Assembly: GCF_041146395.1 (NCBI RefSeq)
Contig: NC_090986.1
Coordinates: 44,304,001 to 44,368,000 of the forward strand
Direction of reading: 5' to 3'
From: Eulemur rufifrons
Lineage: Eukaryota; Chordata; Mammalia; Primates; Lemuridae
DNA: 64,000 bases
Both the position numbers and the translations under genes were made by a program. Shown piece after piece: positions 23,763 to 33,917 of the stretch (positions are counted from its first letter, which is position 1; every line of letters begins with the position of its first letter). Under the pieces are notes generated by a model. The model had not been told where the DNA came from and made no database searches. It saw only the letters and a list, made by a program, of their open reading frames with translations.

Positions 23763-24171
23763 TCATCACCTAAATACAAATCTGGAAACGACACCAATTG
23801 GACATCAGACTGAGGTGGGGGGTGGGGGAAGGGATGGGGGTATGCCTACACAATGAGTGCATTGCGCACCGTTTGGGGAGTGGTAACACTTGAAGGTGCT
23901 GACTCGGGAAAGGGGGGGTGGGGAAAAAATATGAAACTATTGTTTTTAACTTGCACTGTTCACTTAATAATTTATCATGAATATTTCCCATATTATTTCA
24001 TATCATTGTACAAGAAATAATGTATACATTATGAGGACATACTGTATCTAACAAGATATACTGTTAGACTCTTTGATTCTGTAAAATTAAATTGAAAAAA
24101 ACAAACAAACAAACAAAAATAAATAAAAATAAAAATAAAATAAAATATTCAAATATGAACAGAAAAAAAAA
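23763..24171 (+). other. L1 3' UTR with unusual tail and two A-rich tracts
   Basis: The first part holds the L1 G-rich tract with a G-quadruplex motif at 23817-23840 (G6 T G5 AA G3 AT G5). After about 23930 it no longer follows the L1 terminus seen at 53580-53640. Instead there are about 165 bases of other AT-rich sequence, a first A-rich tract (24094-24145), 17 further bases (TATTCAAATATGAACAG), and the final A-run before the duplication. Two tails suggest a read-through transcript or 3' transduction. Confidence 0.6.
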
Positions 24172-24185
24172 AAAAGTTTGTTACT

Positions 24186-25478
24186 GATACCTAAATCATA
24201 GGGAGCTCATGAGGCTATGATTTCTGGGGACTGATAGCTAAAAGGTCACTCAGGATGAGCTAAAGAGTTGCTTGGCTTGGGGAGCCTGGGAACTGGACAA
24301 AGATTTAATCTGTCAGGATTCATGATGTTTCAGAAAAGTATAACAAAGATTATAATCCAATGTTGCTCTTTTGCTGAAATCTTGTTGAACTTCGAGTCAA
24401 ACCAGAGGATTACAACACAAATTCAAGATTATCAACAAGAAAAATCTGGGATGAATGAATTCTGCATTAACTTAGGTCACGATAGAGAAAAACTTCAGGA
24501 CACTCTCTCCCCTTTTTTCTATTTCTATTCAAGATTAAGGCCACACACAAGATCCTGGACACATCCTTCCCCCGCTCCACCTTTCACGATTTGCATTCTA
24601 AATTCCAGACTTGATCATGATCTGTCTTCTGAAAATAGACAAGCAACAGAGATGCTTGTGATTTTCTGGAGGCTCTGAGGACCTCCCCATGAGGGTTTAA
24701 GAGGTGTCTCTGGCTTGTGCTAGTACATGCATGTAATCATATATTGAGAGTTCCCTCTCTCCCAAGCACAGTGTTAAGCAGTGGGACTCAAACAGAAGTA
24801 AAACAAAATCCTTGCCCTCCAGAAGGACATGTTCTAGTCAGGTAAACAGATACATAATAGAAAATTACAGCGCTTAGAGATGTAGAAAGGATACCAGGGG
24901 AGCCCAGAAAAGGGGAATAGGTACCCCAAACAGTCTGAAGGGAAAGGTCAAGGTGGAGATTCTGGTGGAAGTGACCCCTGAGCCATCTTAATATTCTGTT
25001 CTGAGAAAGGAGGACAGTAGCCAAGGAGGTGGGCAGGGGACAGAGAAAGTCTTCAGGCAGTGGACAGTGTATCCCAGGGCATTCTGATGAGAAGCATCAG
25101 AGGCTTCCTGAAGTTAGAGTGAGAAGAAGGAGACCGAGAACAACAGGCAATAAAACTAAGGGGGGGAGTAATAACCCAAAGCTACAAGAGTTTAGCTCGG
25201 ATGGTTGAGAGTTTAGAAGTGACCCTCTAGGAAAGGTAGCAGGCTTCACCTCTGGTAACTAACCTCAGACCTGATCATCATTCCCCTCCATCTTTAGTCT
25301 TCACAGTCAATAAATTTAGTCTTGCTACAAGGACTCTTTGCTGCTCCCTACTGGATATGGAGATCTGGAAAGAGCAACTTGGTTAAGAACATGGGACTTA
25401 GAGTCATAGTCCACCTTTCATAATTCTCTCCTCTACCATCTCTGCGTCCTTCAAAAAGTCTGGTCTCTGTATGATAAT
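24186..25478. other. Unrecognised sequence, probably with old repeat fragments
   Basis: The region 24740-25090 resembles a common but very diverged mammalian interspersed repeat that I cannot name. A 136-codon plus-strand frame at 24268-24678 has no recognisable domain and is probably chance. Confidence 0.4.
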
Positions 25479-25483
25479 AGGGG

Positions 25484-25883
25484 TGCCTTAGTCTATCTGT
25501 GATGCTATAACAGAATGCCTGAAACTGGGTAATTTGTGGCAAGCAGACATTTATTTCTTACCGTTCTAAATGCTGGGAAGTGCAAGATCAAGCCACTGGC
25601 AGGTTTGATGTCTGGTGAGGGTCCAGTCTCGGCTTCCAAGATGGCACCTCGAATGCTGCATCTTCTGGAGGGGAGGAACACTGTTCCTCATGTGCCCGAG
25701 GAGTGAAGGAGCAAAACGTGAGAAAACCCATTCCCAAAAGCCCTTTTACAAAGGCATAAAACCCACCCATGTAAGCAGAGCCCTTATGGCCTGCTCACCA
25801 CTTAAAGGCCCCACCTCCCAATACCGTTACGCTGACAAATAAATTCCAACACTGGTTTTGGAGGAGAGAAATAAACCATAACA
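25484..25883 (-). mobile_element. Solo LTR, MaLR (MLT1/MST-like)
   Basis: The minus strand runs TGTTATGG... to ...GGCA. On the plus strand one sees GAATGCCTGAAACTGGGTAA, TTGATGTCTGGTGAGGGTCC, AAGGCCCCACCTCCCAATAC and AAACCATAACA in the order typical of MaLR LTRs. A 5-base direct repeat AGGGG flanks it (25479-25483 and 25883-25887, sharing one base). No internal sequence remains. Confidence 0.85.
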
Positions 25884-26002
25884 GGGGTTATAATAATACA
25901 CTTTATTTCATTTGGCTGCTGTGAGGATCAAATGAGATGTAGAAGGTGATGTGGGGAAAGCACTGAAGCTTTAATATTACTGCCGTGCCGTGCCTCGCAC
26001 AG

Positions 26003-26220
26003 CTGAGCAGTTAGGAAGACATGCTTCAGAGCAAGGTTGCCTGGAGTGGTGTCCTGGCTTTGTCATTACTGTGGTGTGACCTTGAGCAAGTCTCTGAACT
26101 CTCTGTACCTAAGTCTCCTCATCAGTAAAATGGGCATCAATTCATTACAGGGATTGAATGTGCTAATATTTGTAGAGAGCTGAGGACAGTGCCTGGCATA
26201 TAGGTCTGTTACGGACAGAT
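26003..26220 (+). mobile_element. MIR SINE
   Basis: Sense MIR: GTGTGACCTTGAGCAAGTCT then CTCCTCATCAGTAAAATGGG at 26115-26134, and a GTGCCTGGCATATAGGTC end. It is one of the better preserved copies here. A shorter MIR-like tail may lie at 25895-25975. Confidence 0.9.
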
Positions 26221-27094
26221 TACAGGAGCTAGTGAACACAGTGCTCACTCACAAAGTGTTGGCTACTGTCATCATTGCTTGGAACTGGGGCCTAAGGCCT
26301 CTGACATTGCGTGGGCAAGAAATGAAGACTGAACCTTGAGGCTTGGCCCCAGACCTATCGGGAAAGCAGTTTTTGGCTCAAGCCTGCCAGCAGGTTATCA
26401 CCTCCAAGCCCCGTTACTGTTGACCCTGTTCAACATAAGAAGGAAGAATGTAGTCAAAGAAAGATGCAGCAAAATTTACCACAAACCTCTGAAAGCTTCA
26501 TTTTAATTTTAAGACAGCCTTAGCGAGTTAGGGAAAGAAGTTCGACTGCTTCTGCCACAGATTTTCCTTCACCTGTTAGCGTGATCTTATATAAATTATC
26601 ATAACAATAGGAGACCCTCCATTGTGGAAGTACAGTTGCATTACCCGGTCACAACTGCCTCAGACTTACGTATGTTCAAAAATTGCATTTATTTAGAACT
26701 AGAGTTTGAATAGTATCAGACAAAAATGAGATGATACATTTTTCTTCAACATATTCACATTAATTACCAATTAAAGAAACCCTTTCATTTTAGTTCCTCC
26801 ACTTTTATTCAGGGCCTAGCATACAAGATAATTATTGCCTGGGATATTGTGATGTACTGGACCATATAAAAATAATTCTTCAAAAATACACTCCACAAAC
26901 CACTGAGCAACATGAACAGGACTCTTGTCACAAACGCAGACTGACAGGCCAATCCTTAGCATTTTCACACAATATTGAAAATCAGTCTGAACTGGCAGGT
27001 GTAAAGTTCCTAAATTCACACTTGACAGAATAATTCAGTACTGATACTTTGTGACTGATAATAGGCAAAAGGTGTATAACAGACAATAGTCCCA
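26221..27094. other. Unrecognised sequence
   Basis: No recognisable repeat or coding frame. It lies downstream of the minus-strand terminal-exon candidate. Confidence 0.4.
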
Positions 27095-27482
27095 CAGGAT
27101 AGAATAAAGTTTTATTCAAGAGCAGATAAAATACAAATATTTTTATATAAAGTTTTTCAACAGCTTAATGCACATGGAATCCTATTACCATAATACAGCA
27201 GATTATCTTGAAAACATCACAAAACAAATGCAGCAAAACTCTCCTGCTCGATGATTATATCCTTCTAATGCATGCCTTTTCTAGGCTTTTCTGACTTCCT
27301 AGTTGGAAAATATTTACAAAGGTAAGCGCTTGCCTTTCTGTCTCTGCGTAAATGCTCCGTTGTCCCTCCGATGGTGGTCACCCAACAGGGGAGCATACCG
27401 GACATCTCTGCCTTCCCTTGCTTGCCTGTGATGCTCTGTAATAACTCCAAATCAATAGCGGACTTCATCTTCCCCTCTCTTT
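27095..27482 (-). other. Candidate minus-strand terminal exon with small ORF
   Basis: Reading the minus strand, a branch-like CTGACTAAT and a clean pyrimidine tract (CTCTCTTCTTTCTGAG) lead into an acceptor AG at 27484-27483. Fourteen bases later an ATG in favourable context (A at -3 and +4) opens a 67-codon frame, 27468 to 27265. About 150 bases after the stop lies AATAAA (27116-27111), followed by a GT-rich stretch of the kind used for cleavage. CpG density in the frame is above that of its surroundings. The peptide is basic at its C-terminus, has no signal or membrane segment, and matches nothing I know. It could be the last exon of a long non-coding RNA, a small-protein gene, or chance. 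Confidence 0.3.
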
Positions 27483-27699
27483 CTCAGAAAGAAGAGAGAT
27501 TAGTCAGGGACTCATTTTAAAAATCCATTTGGTAGAATGAACTTTTTGTAACTAAGCCCTCAAAAGATCCCTCGGAGCCCTTCTGGTCAGGGGTGGCCAT
27601 CTGATATCACAGGATCAGCAAGTGACCCAACCACACTTCAGTCTAGCTGTGTTCCCAGGGGCATTTGACCCAATGGAGCCTCCAAAGGTGTGTCGTAGG
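27483..27699. other. Unrecognised short stretch
   Basis: It contains the candidate branch point and pyrimidine tract of the minus-strand exon candidate, and nothing else recognised. Confidence 0.4.
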
Positions 27700-27868
27700 A
27701 CAGTGCATTCTCAAACTGTAATGCACATGACATCACCTGGCTTCCTAATAAAATACAGACTCAGGTACATTAGGTCTGAAGTGGGGCCTGAGATGCTGCA
27801 TTTCCAGTAAGTTCCCACATGATGTTGATGCAGCTGGTCCAAGGACCACACTCTGAGTAACAAGGCTC
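27700..27868 (+). mobile_element. MER5A (hAT-Charlie DNA element)
   Basis: Sense MER5A: CATTCTCAAACTGTAATGCA, ATCACCTGGCTTCCTAA, GATGCTGCATTTCC and GATGCAGCTGGTCCAAGGAC appear in order with little gap. Confidence 0.88.
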
Positions 27869-28820
27869 TAAGAGAGTCAGAATAACTGATGATAACTAGA
27901 CAGCACCTGCTTGAATTCTACAAAGTATTTTTGCATTGTAACCTGTGTCTTCAATGTATTAAATAAATCTTTTTTTCAAAACGGAGAGTCAACCTCTGCT
28001 TTTGGCAGGGAAGATAAACTGAAAAGTGTTACGTTTATCCTTCTCAGAGAAAAAGGGCCAAGTAAGGAACAAGAGAATCCAAAAGACAGAATGTTCCTGT
28101 CTAACCTAGAGCCCACGTCAAAAGCACCAGCGCCAGAATTTTATAACCCTTGGGTGGATAAGGAGACTCCCTGCTCCAGATTGGTAGGTGCCACGTGACA
28201 ACTCTGTTCCCTGCCCAGATGCCACAAAGACTGACACCTAAATATTTGCATTTAGGCAAATGTTTAACTTTGCAGGAATAAATTAAAGCATGAAATTAGG
28301 AATAGTTACCATTGCTTTAATTTATAAATCAAATAACTCATGAAATCATTCACAGAAAACAAGTTGTTCAAAAAGGGCACTTTATTTGAAGGAAGAAACA
28401 TTTTACTACTAAATTATTAAATATTAGGGGGACTCTCTGGAATGCCTAATGGTACCTGATACGTGCCATCTGGCTGCATGGCCCCTTAGTGACTCCAAGT
28501 TGCTTGGATCATCAGGAGCTCACAAACAGCTGAGGGCTCCCATGTCTACCAGGGTTATGAGGAGGACCCCGGAGTTCCACCATGATCACTCCTTGACACG
28601 ACATTCTTTTGGCAATTAATCGCTCCAACTCTATTTGTTTGTGCTTGTTAATGTATTCAGTTCAATCCAGAAAACGTTTATTAAGCATTATTATCAGTCT
28701 CTGGGGGACATAAAGATAAATAAGCTTCAATTTTTATATTCATGGAGCTGATAATCACGTGGATTAGTCTACAATGCTATTAGGTTGGGACGTGTGCTTT
28801 TGTTGTTTTGTTTTCCTCAC
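27869..28820. other. Unrecognised sequence, possible old repeat near 28650-28765
   Basis: A 95-codon frame at 27911-28198 has no recognisable domain. The 28650-28765 part resembles a common, very old mammalian repeat of unsure family. Confidence 0.35.
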
Positions 28821-28821
28821 C

Positions 28822-28885
28822 AACTTGGACGTAGGCTCCTTGAAAGCAAAGGTCTTAATTATCTTTGTGCTCAATGTTTGTGGAG
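28822..28885 (+). mobile_element. L2 3'-end fragment
   Basis: GTAGGCTCCTTGAAAGCAAA followed by GGTCTTAATTATCTTTGTGC matches the terminal part of L2. Confidence 0.55.
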
Positions 28886-29224
28886 TTCTTAGGCAGGAAG
28901 TCATGATGTGACCCCAGGAAGGAAAGAAAAATCTGCTGCAGCCACTTTCCTATTTCCCCCCATTCACAGGATTTCCCACGCACAGGACAGCACGGCATCT
29001 CTGGCCCAGGGCAGGGAGGAGGAAGGAAGGAAGAGCCTTGAGAAAAAAAGCATCATCTTCTCTAAACCCCAGCAAAGAGTACCTTTAATGTAACTTTTTA
29101 TCTTCTTTATGAAAACGTAAGGCATGCATGTTTAAAGTTGTTTTTTTTTTTTTCTTTTTTGCAGCATTTTGTCTCATGGAACATGCCATGACTACCAGTG
29201 GACAGCGACAACACTTACATTCCA

Positions 29225-29390
29225 GGTACCCTTTGAAGAACTTTACAAATATCAACTTATTTAATCCAAATAAACCTGTGACAAGTCCTTATTTTAGAAC
29301 TGAGCAAACCGAGGCACAAAGAGATTAAGTAATCTGCCCAGAGTGGCACAATCTTGTGAGGAAGAGAATAGTAATGACTTGGGACTTCAT
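29225..29390 (-). mobile_element. MIR SINE
   Basis: Reverse-complement MIR: CTTTACAAATATCAACTTAT then GAGCAAACCGAGGCACAAAG and AGATTAAGTAATCTGCCCAG at 29320-29339. Confidence 0.8.
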
Positions 29391-29539
29391 CCTGTGGCAG
29401 CAAATTTATTAAAGCCAAAAAAGATGAAAAGACATGGAAAGCTAAATCCGTTTCAATGCATGCAAGCATTTTCCTGCACACTGCCCCTCCAGGTCTTTCT
29501 CATAGGAATACCTATTTGAATCACTGACTCAATTCCACT

Positions 29540-29542
<3 letters not shown>

Positions 29543-29577
<35 letters not shown>
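29543..29577. repeat. (TA)17 microsatellite
   Basis: Perfect TA repeat directly abutting the T-tail of the next Alu. Confidence 0.95.
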
Positions 29578-29594
<17 letters not shown>

Positions 29595-29912
29595 TTGAGA
29601 CAGAGTCTGGCTCTGTTGCCCTGGCTAGAGTGAGTGCCGTGGCATCAGGCTCACAGCAACCTCAAACTCCTGAGCTTAAGCAATCCTCCTGCCTCAGCCT
29701 CCCGAGTAGCTGGAACTACAGGCATGTGCCACCATGCCCGGCTAATTTTTTTCTATATATATTTTTAGCTGTCCGGATCATTTCTTTCTATTTTTAGTAG
29801 AGACGGGGTCTCGCTCTTGCTCAGGCTGGTCTCGAACTCCTGACCTCGAGTGATCCTCCCACCTCGGCCTCCCAGAGTGCTAGGATTACAGGCGGGAGCC
29901 ACTGCACCCAGC
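29578..29912 (-). mobile_element. Alu, strepsirrhine type
   Basis: Full dimeric Alu, reverse orientation, with the lemur-type TATATATTTTTAGCTGTCCG linker. A duplication CCACTTTCTATA / CCACTTTCAATA flanks it (29535 and 29913), so the TA repeat probably grew from the target site. A 179-codon minus-strand frame (29765-30304) runs through this Alu; its end is the familiar Alu-encoded peptide and it is not a gene. Confidence 0.95.
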
Positions 29913-30034
29913 CCACTTTCAATATTAACTGTACTTTCTGAAGACATAGGCCCCCAAAGAACTATAAATTTCCCCTGTGTAGCCCTTGGCACACTGCAGT
30001 CACTCCGTGTGATGAGTGGCCTCATAGCACCCAC

Positions 30035-30125
30035 ATTTTGGATGGTAAGCTCCATGAGGACAAAGCCTGTGTCACCAGTGCTAACACAGCGCCTGTTCCC
30101 CAGGAGAGGCTCCGTGAGTTTTTTT
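30035..30125 (+). mobile_element. L2 3'-end fragment
   Basis: GGTAAGCTCCATGAGGACAA, then CACCAGTGCTAACACAGCGC, is typical of the L2 terminus. Confidence 0.7.
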
Positions 30126-30144
30126 TTTAACAAAACTGAATGAA

Positions 30145-30245
30145 TCCCCATTTTACAAATGAGTAAACTGAGCCCCAGAGAGGTGAGAAATGACTTGCCC
30201 AAGCATATACAACTCAAATGAGACAGACTGAGGAGGCTTTCAATC
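30145..30245 (-). mobile_element. MIR SINE fragment
   Basis: CCCCATTTTACAAATGAGTA, AACTGAGCCCCAGAGAGGTG and TGACTTGCCCAAGCATATAC are the central part of reverse-complement MIR. Confidence 0.88.
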
Positions 30246-33035
30246 CTGCTTTTTTCAATTTCAAAGCCCACTTTCCAGTCCATACTGCATTTTATACCAT
30301 CCATCCATTAAGAAGAACATTTATTTCCTGAATGAAGTCAATGCAGTATTTACAGAATGCAATTGATAAATATGAGGTACTAGAACATGAATTGAAGGAT
30401 CTTTTGCCTTATTGAAGGTTGTGGAAACATTTATATTTAGTAAATGGTCTTTTTTTTTTTTTTAACACACCACATTTCAGTTCCAGGATTTTTGAAAATG
30501 CTCCCAGTCAAGTACCTCAGGCTGCAGATTTATTTAAATGTAGTAGAGTTCTCTTATTCTTTTTAATTTTTTTTTAGTTTATAACAGTGTCTTTCACCCA
30601 GTAGGGATGTAATACATATTGGAGAAACTAAATTGAAAAGACTACCTGGGAAGCAAAGACTTTTTTTATGTTTAAAATATTGTTGATGGAAAAAAATTAT
30701 AATGCTGACACTTGGGGTTGATTGCTCAGTCTGCTTTTTCATTTTATGGGAACCATTTTCATATCTGAAAACGATATTCCTAATAAGGACATAGCAAAAA
30801 ACAGCACCAGTCTTTCTATTAATGGCTTAGGAATAATTTAAATAGAAGCCAGCACAGTATTACATTGTTAAGCTTTATTCAAGAATTATAGGAAATATGT
30901 TATTAGGTTCACTTAAAGTCTAAGCTGAAGAATTCTCCTCTGGAAGACATTTCCTGATTAGACTTGAATTGTTTTTCTATGTCACCACAAAGACAATGCA
31001 AATGCTGATTAAAGCAATTAAAACTTTCCTTTGTTTGCAGAAAGAGATGTACCCAGATATGGCTTTTTGTTTGTAGACATCTTAATAAGCACTAGCAGAC
31101 TGAAATGAAATCTGTCATCAGTTATATTTTTCTCTTAGACAAACTGTCTACTTCACATACATATTAAGCAAGATTTGTTACCGAAGCTTCCTTATATTTC
31201 TATTTGTTGTTGTAAAATGGTAAATGTAGAAATAACACTAGATCTATCAATTTGATAATATAATGCAATACATCTGGCAGCTGAACAGGAAAAAAAATGT
31301 AATGACATATTTGGCATAGTGAATGGTTTTTATTATGGGTTTTTTCTTTCTTTTTTTTCTTAAGCACAATTGTGCCATTTGTTGTAGACTAATGTCAAGG
31401 AATATAAAGTATTATTGGGGATGGTGAATTTAGCTTTTGTAGAACATAAATTGACTGCCATGTAAATATAAACATCAGTTTTATTGCTTGTTAAATATTT
31501 ATTTACAGAAATGATTTGAACAGGAAAGCTTGCTGAAGGGAACCATGTCTGTTTTTAGCTAAATATTGCTGAATTCTTTTATAGACTTGGCTTTTTCTTG
31601 TTTTCCTATTTACAATTTTACATTAAACTCTACTGTATAATATTATAAAATGTAAGAACTAATTGTCTAGAATGTGTGGAATAATCAATTCTAAAAACAG
31701 GGTAACTGAAATTTTATTTGCTTTAATAGCAACATGAAATCATTATTTTTATGAAATAGACTGTTTAGTAGCACAAAACGACAGCCTCAATTCATTCATT
31801 CACTCCTATGTTTATCAAACTTTTGCTGCCCACTATGTGTCGGGCATCAGGCTTGCTTCTGGAGGCATAAATGTACATGAGCCATGAGAAGCTCATCCTT
31901 GCTGGGGAGACAGACATATCATGTGTTGGGTGTTGCAACAGAGAAGCTTGAAATCTATGCCCATAAAACACACAACAAAACAAGTAAAATCAAGTAAGAC
32001 ATCTGGAAAAATGTTTATAATTTATTTCCATTTCTTGGCAATAAATGAAAGATAGTGGGTATGAAGTAACACATTATAATACTGAAGCTCTTATGGCCTT
32101 GAGAATACTAAAGTGTGTTACTCAGAAAGTATCATAAGGCTGCTTGCTGGGAATTGGTTTGAGATTTGGACTCCAAATAGGGGAAGAGTCCTCCTGCAAA
32201 TAGACTTTGAAGCATCTACTCCAGTTTTCCCTGGGCCAAGGAGCTGCTGATGGAACAGAATCCAGCCACTGATAGAGAGATGGCAAATACCGAGTGTTAG
32301 AAAGGCATGGAAAGCAGCACATTGCATAGTCCTTTGCAGAGTAAAAAGGCAAAGATGAAGAACTATATGTGACCACAGTTGGGCTTTAATGCAAGAAGTG
32401 GACATCTCAGCACAGACTAACCTGAAAAGGAGGAAAAGCAAGTGGGACCCAAGAAGACAATCCAGTCTGTGCCTGAACAATCCTCTTAGACATACCAAAA
32501 AAGGTTGTCATTTCCCTTCATGAGAAGAAACAAAAGGTGATTATCAGAGTTCAGTGTGTCTCTTTCTTAGTTTAGTGTATATATTTGTAATATATATTAT
32601 ATATATATATAATGTGTGTGTATATATAATACTCTATATAGTATAATGTAGAACAATTGCATAGTAATTTCAGAATATGGGTCCATTCTTTTGTATCTTC
32701 GTAAAATCACAAGGAACATAATCCATCAAAGCACAGATACCTGTAGATGAGTTTATTGCCATATTGTGTTAGAGGTCATATTTGTGTGCCAATTGTGAGA
32801 AGAATCAGAAAAATAGTCACCAGTATAGAATTCTGGAAAGGGCTTATTTCTATCTTAGTGTGCCATACATATGATATTTCATAGCCAAAAATGAAGAAAA
32901 GATATAAAACTTATCTGATTAGCTTAATCAGTATAAAGAGTTGTTCTAGAAAACTCAATTTCTCACACAAATTTCATGATTACCTTTAGTGAACATAGAC
33001 ACAGCATAGTTATTTTGGCTCCCTTCTAGATCAAG
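30246..33035. other. Mostly unique AT-rich sequence
   Basis: No named repeat over most of this 2.8 kb. An old repeat of unsure family may lie at 31790-31940. A 126-codon minus-strand frame at 32118-32498 has no recognisable domain. An AT/TATA low-complexity tract occupies about 32576-32650. Confidence 0.45.
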
Positions 33036-33039
33036 TTTC

Positions 33040-33235
33040 GTTCTCTCAGTGGTGCGATGGTTGAGTGCAAGGAGACCAGGATGGAAGCAGAAGTGTGTGT
33101 TATACCTGTCCCTTCACTGATGAATTATGGACAAGCTCCTTGACATCCTCAACTTCAGGATTATCCTCTGCAAACTGTAGCAAATAAAACTAATACTACC
33201 TCATAGGTTGTGGTCAGGAGTGAATAAAAAGAACC
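33040..33235 (+). mobile_element. MIR SINE
   Basis: Sense, diverged MIR: a tRNA-like start TCAGTGGTGCGATGGTTGAG, then TTATGGACAAGCTCCTTGAC and ATACTACCTCATAGGTTGTG. Confidence 0.75.
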
Positions 33236-33568
33236 CTATTATTAGTTTTTTGTATCCATTTTTGAGAAAACTGGCTAAATAATATGACATAAGTGACAAA
33301 AAACTTTGAAAGCTGCAATGTGGCTTGTAATTTTGAGTTGCTACCAAGAAATGTTAATTCTACAAGTAAAATTTGGTAACTATTCTGAATTTCAGTGTCA
33401 GGGTCATTATTTGTAAAACTGGGGACTGTAGAGTTATAAATTAGATGAAATTGTACAGGCAAACATCTAGGAAAGTCTCTGGAACATATACATTCTCTTA
33501 AAAGTTATTGATTCCTAAACTGAATATAAAATCTGTTAAAAATCTAACAAAAACAGATCTCATCTTTA

Positions 33569-33902
33569 TTTTTTTTTTTTTTGAGACAGAGTCTCACTGT
33601 GTTGCCCGGGCTAGAGTGAGTGCCGTGGCGTCAGCCTAGCTCACAGCAACCTCAAACTCCTGAGCTCAAGCGATCCTCCTGTCTCAGCCTCCCGAGTAGC
33701 TGGGACTACAGGCATGCGCCACCATGCCCGGCTAATTTTTTCTATATATATTTTTAGCCGTCCATATAATTTCTTTCTATTTTTAGTAGAGGTGGGGTCT
33801 CGCTCTTGCTCAGGCTGGTCTCGAACTCCTGAGCTCAAACGATCCGCCCACCTCGGCCTCCCAGAGTGCTAGGATTACAGGCGTGAGCCACCGCGCCCGG
33901 CC
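33569..33902 (-). mobile_element. Alu, strepsirrhine type
   Basis: Full dimeric Alu in reverse orientation with the lemur-type linker (TATATATTTTTAGCCGTCCA). A perfect 15-base duplication CAGATCTCATCTTTA lies at 33554-33568 and 33903-33917. It is little diverged and therefore young. Confidence 0.97.
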
Positions 33903-33917
33903 CAGATCTCATCTTTA

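Larger units (their letters stand above)
21518..24171 (+). mobile_element. Young L1 with 5' inversion (twin-priming type)
   Basis: One insertion, bounded by a 14-base duplication, carries two L1 segments in opposite orientation. The left segment (21518 to about 22855) reads on the minus strand: the C-terminal part of ORF1, a 39-base spacer, then the first part of ORF2. The right segment (about 22856-24171) reads on the plus strand: the last part of ORF2, a G-rich 3' UTR and an A-rich tail. The ORF2 portion between them is absent. This is the pattern expected when a second primer starts reverse transcription inside the L1 RNA. All three protein segments are free of stops, so the copy is young. 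It is incomplete and cannot retrotranspose by itself. Confidence 0.93.

Noticed and set aside
24268..24678. 136-codon plus-strand frame
   Set aside because: Starts just after the L1 insertion, no recognisable domain, no codon bias that I can see by eye.
27911..28198. 95-codon plus-strand frame considered as an exon
   Set aside because: No good splice acceptor and no recognised domain.
29765..30304. 179-codon minus-strand open frame
   Set aside because: Its C-terminal half is Alu read on the coding-like strand and gives the familiar Alu peptide; the rest runs through MIR and L2 fragments. Not a gene.
32118..32498. 126-codon minus-strand frame with a hydrophobic N-terminus
   Set aside because: The hydrophobic start could look like a signal or membrane segment, but no domain follows and a second overlapping frame exists. 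No promoter or splice context is visible.
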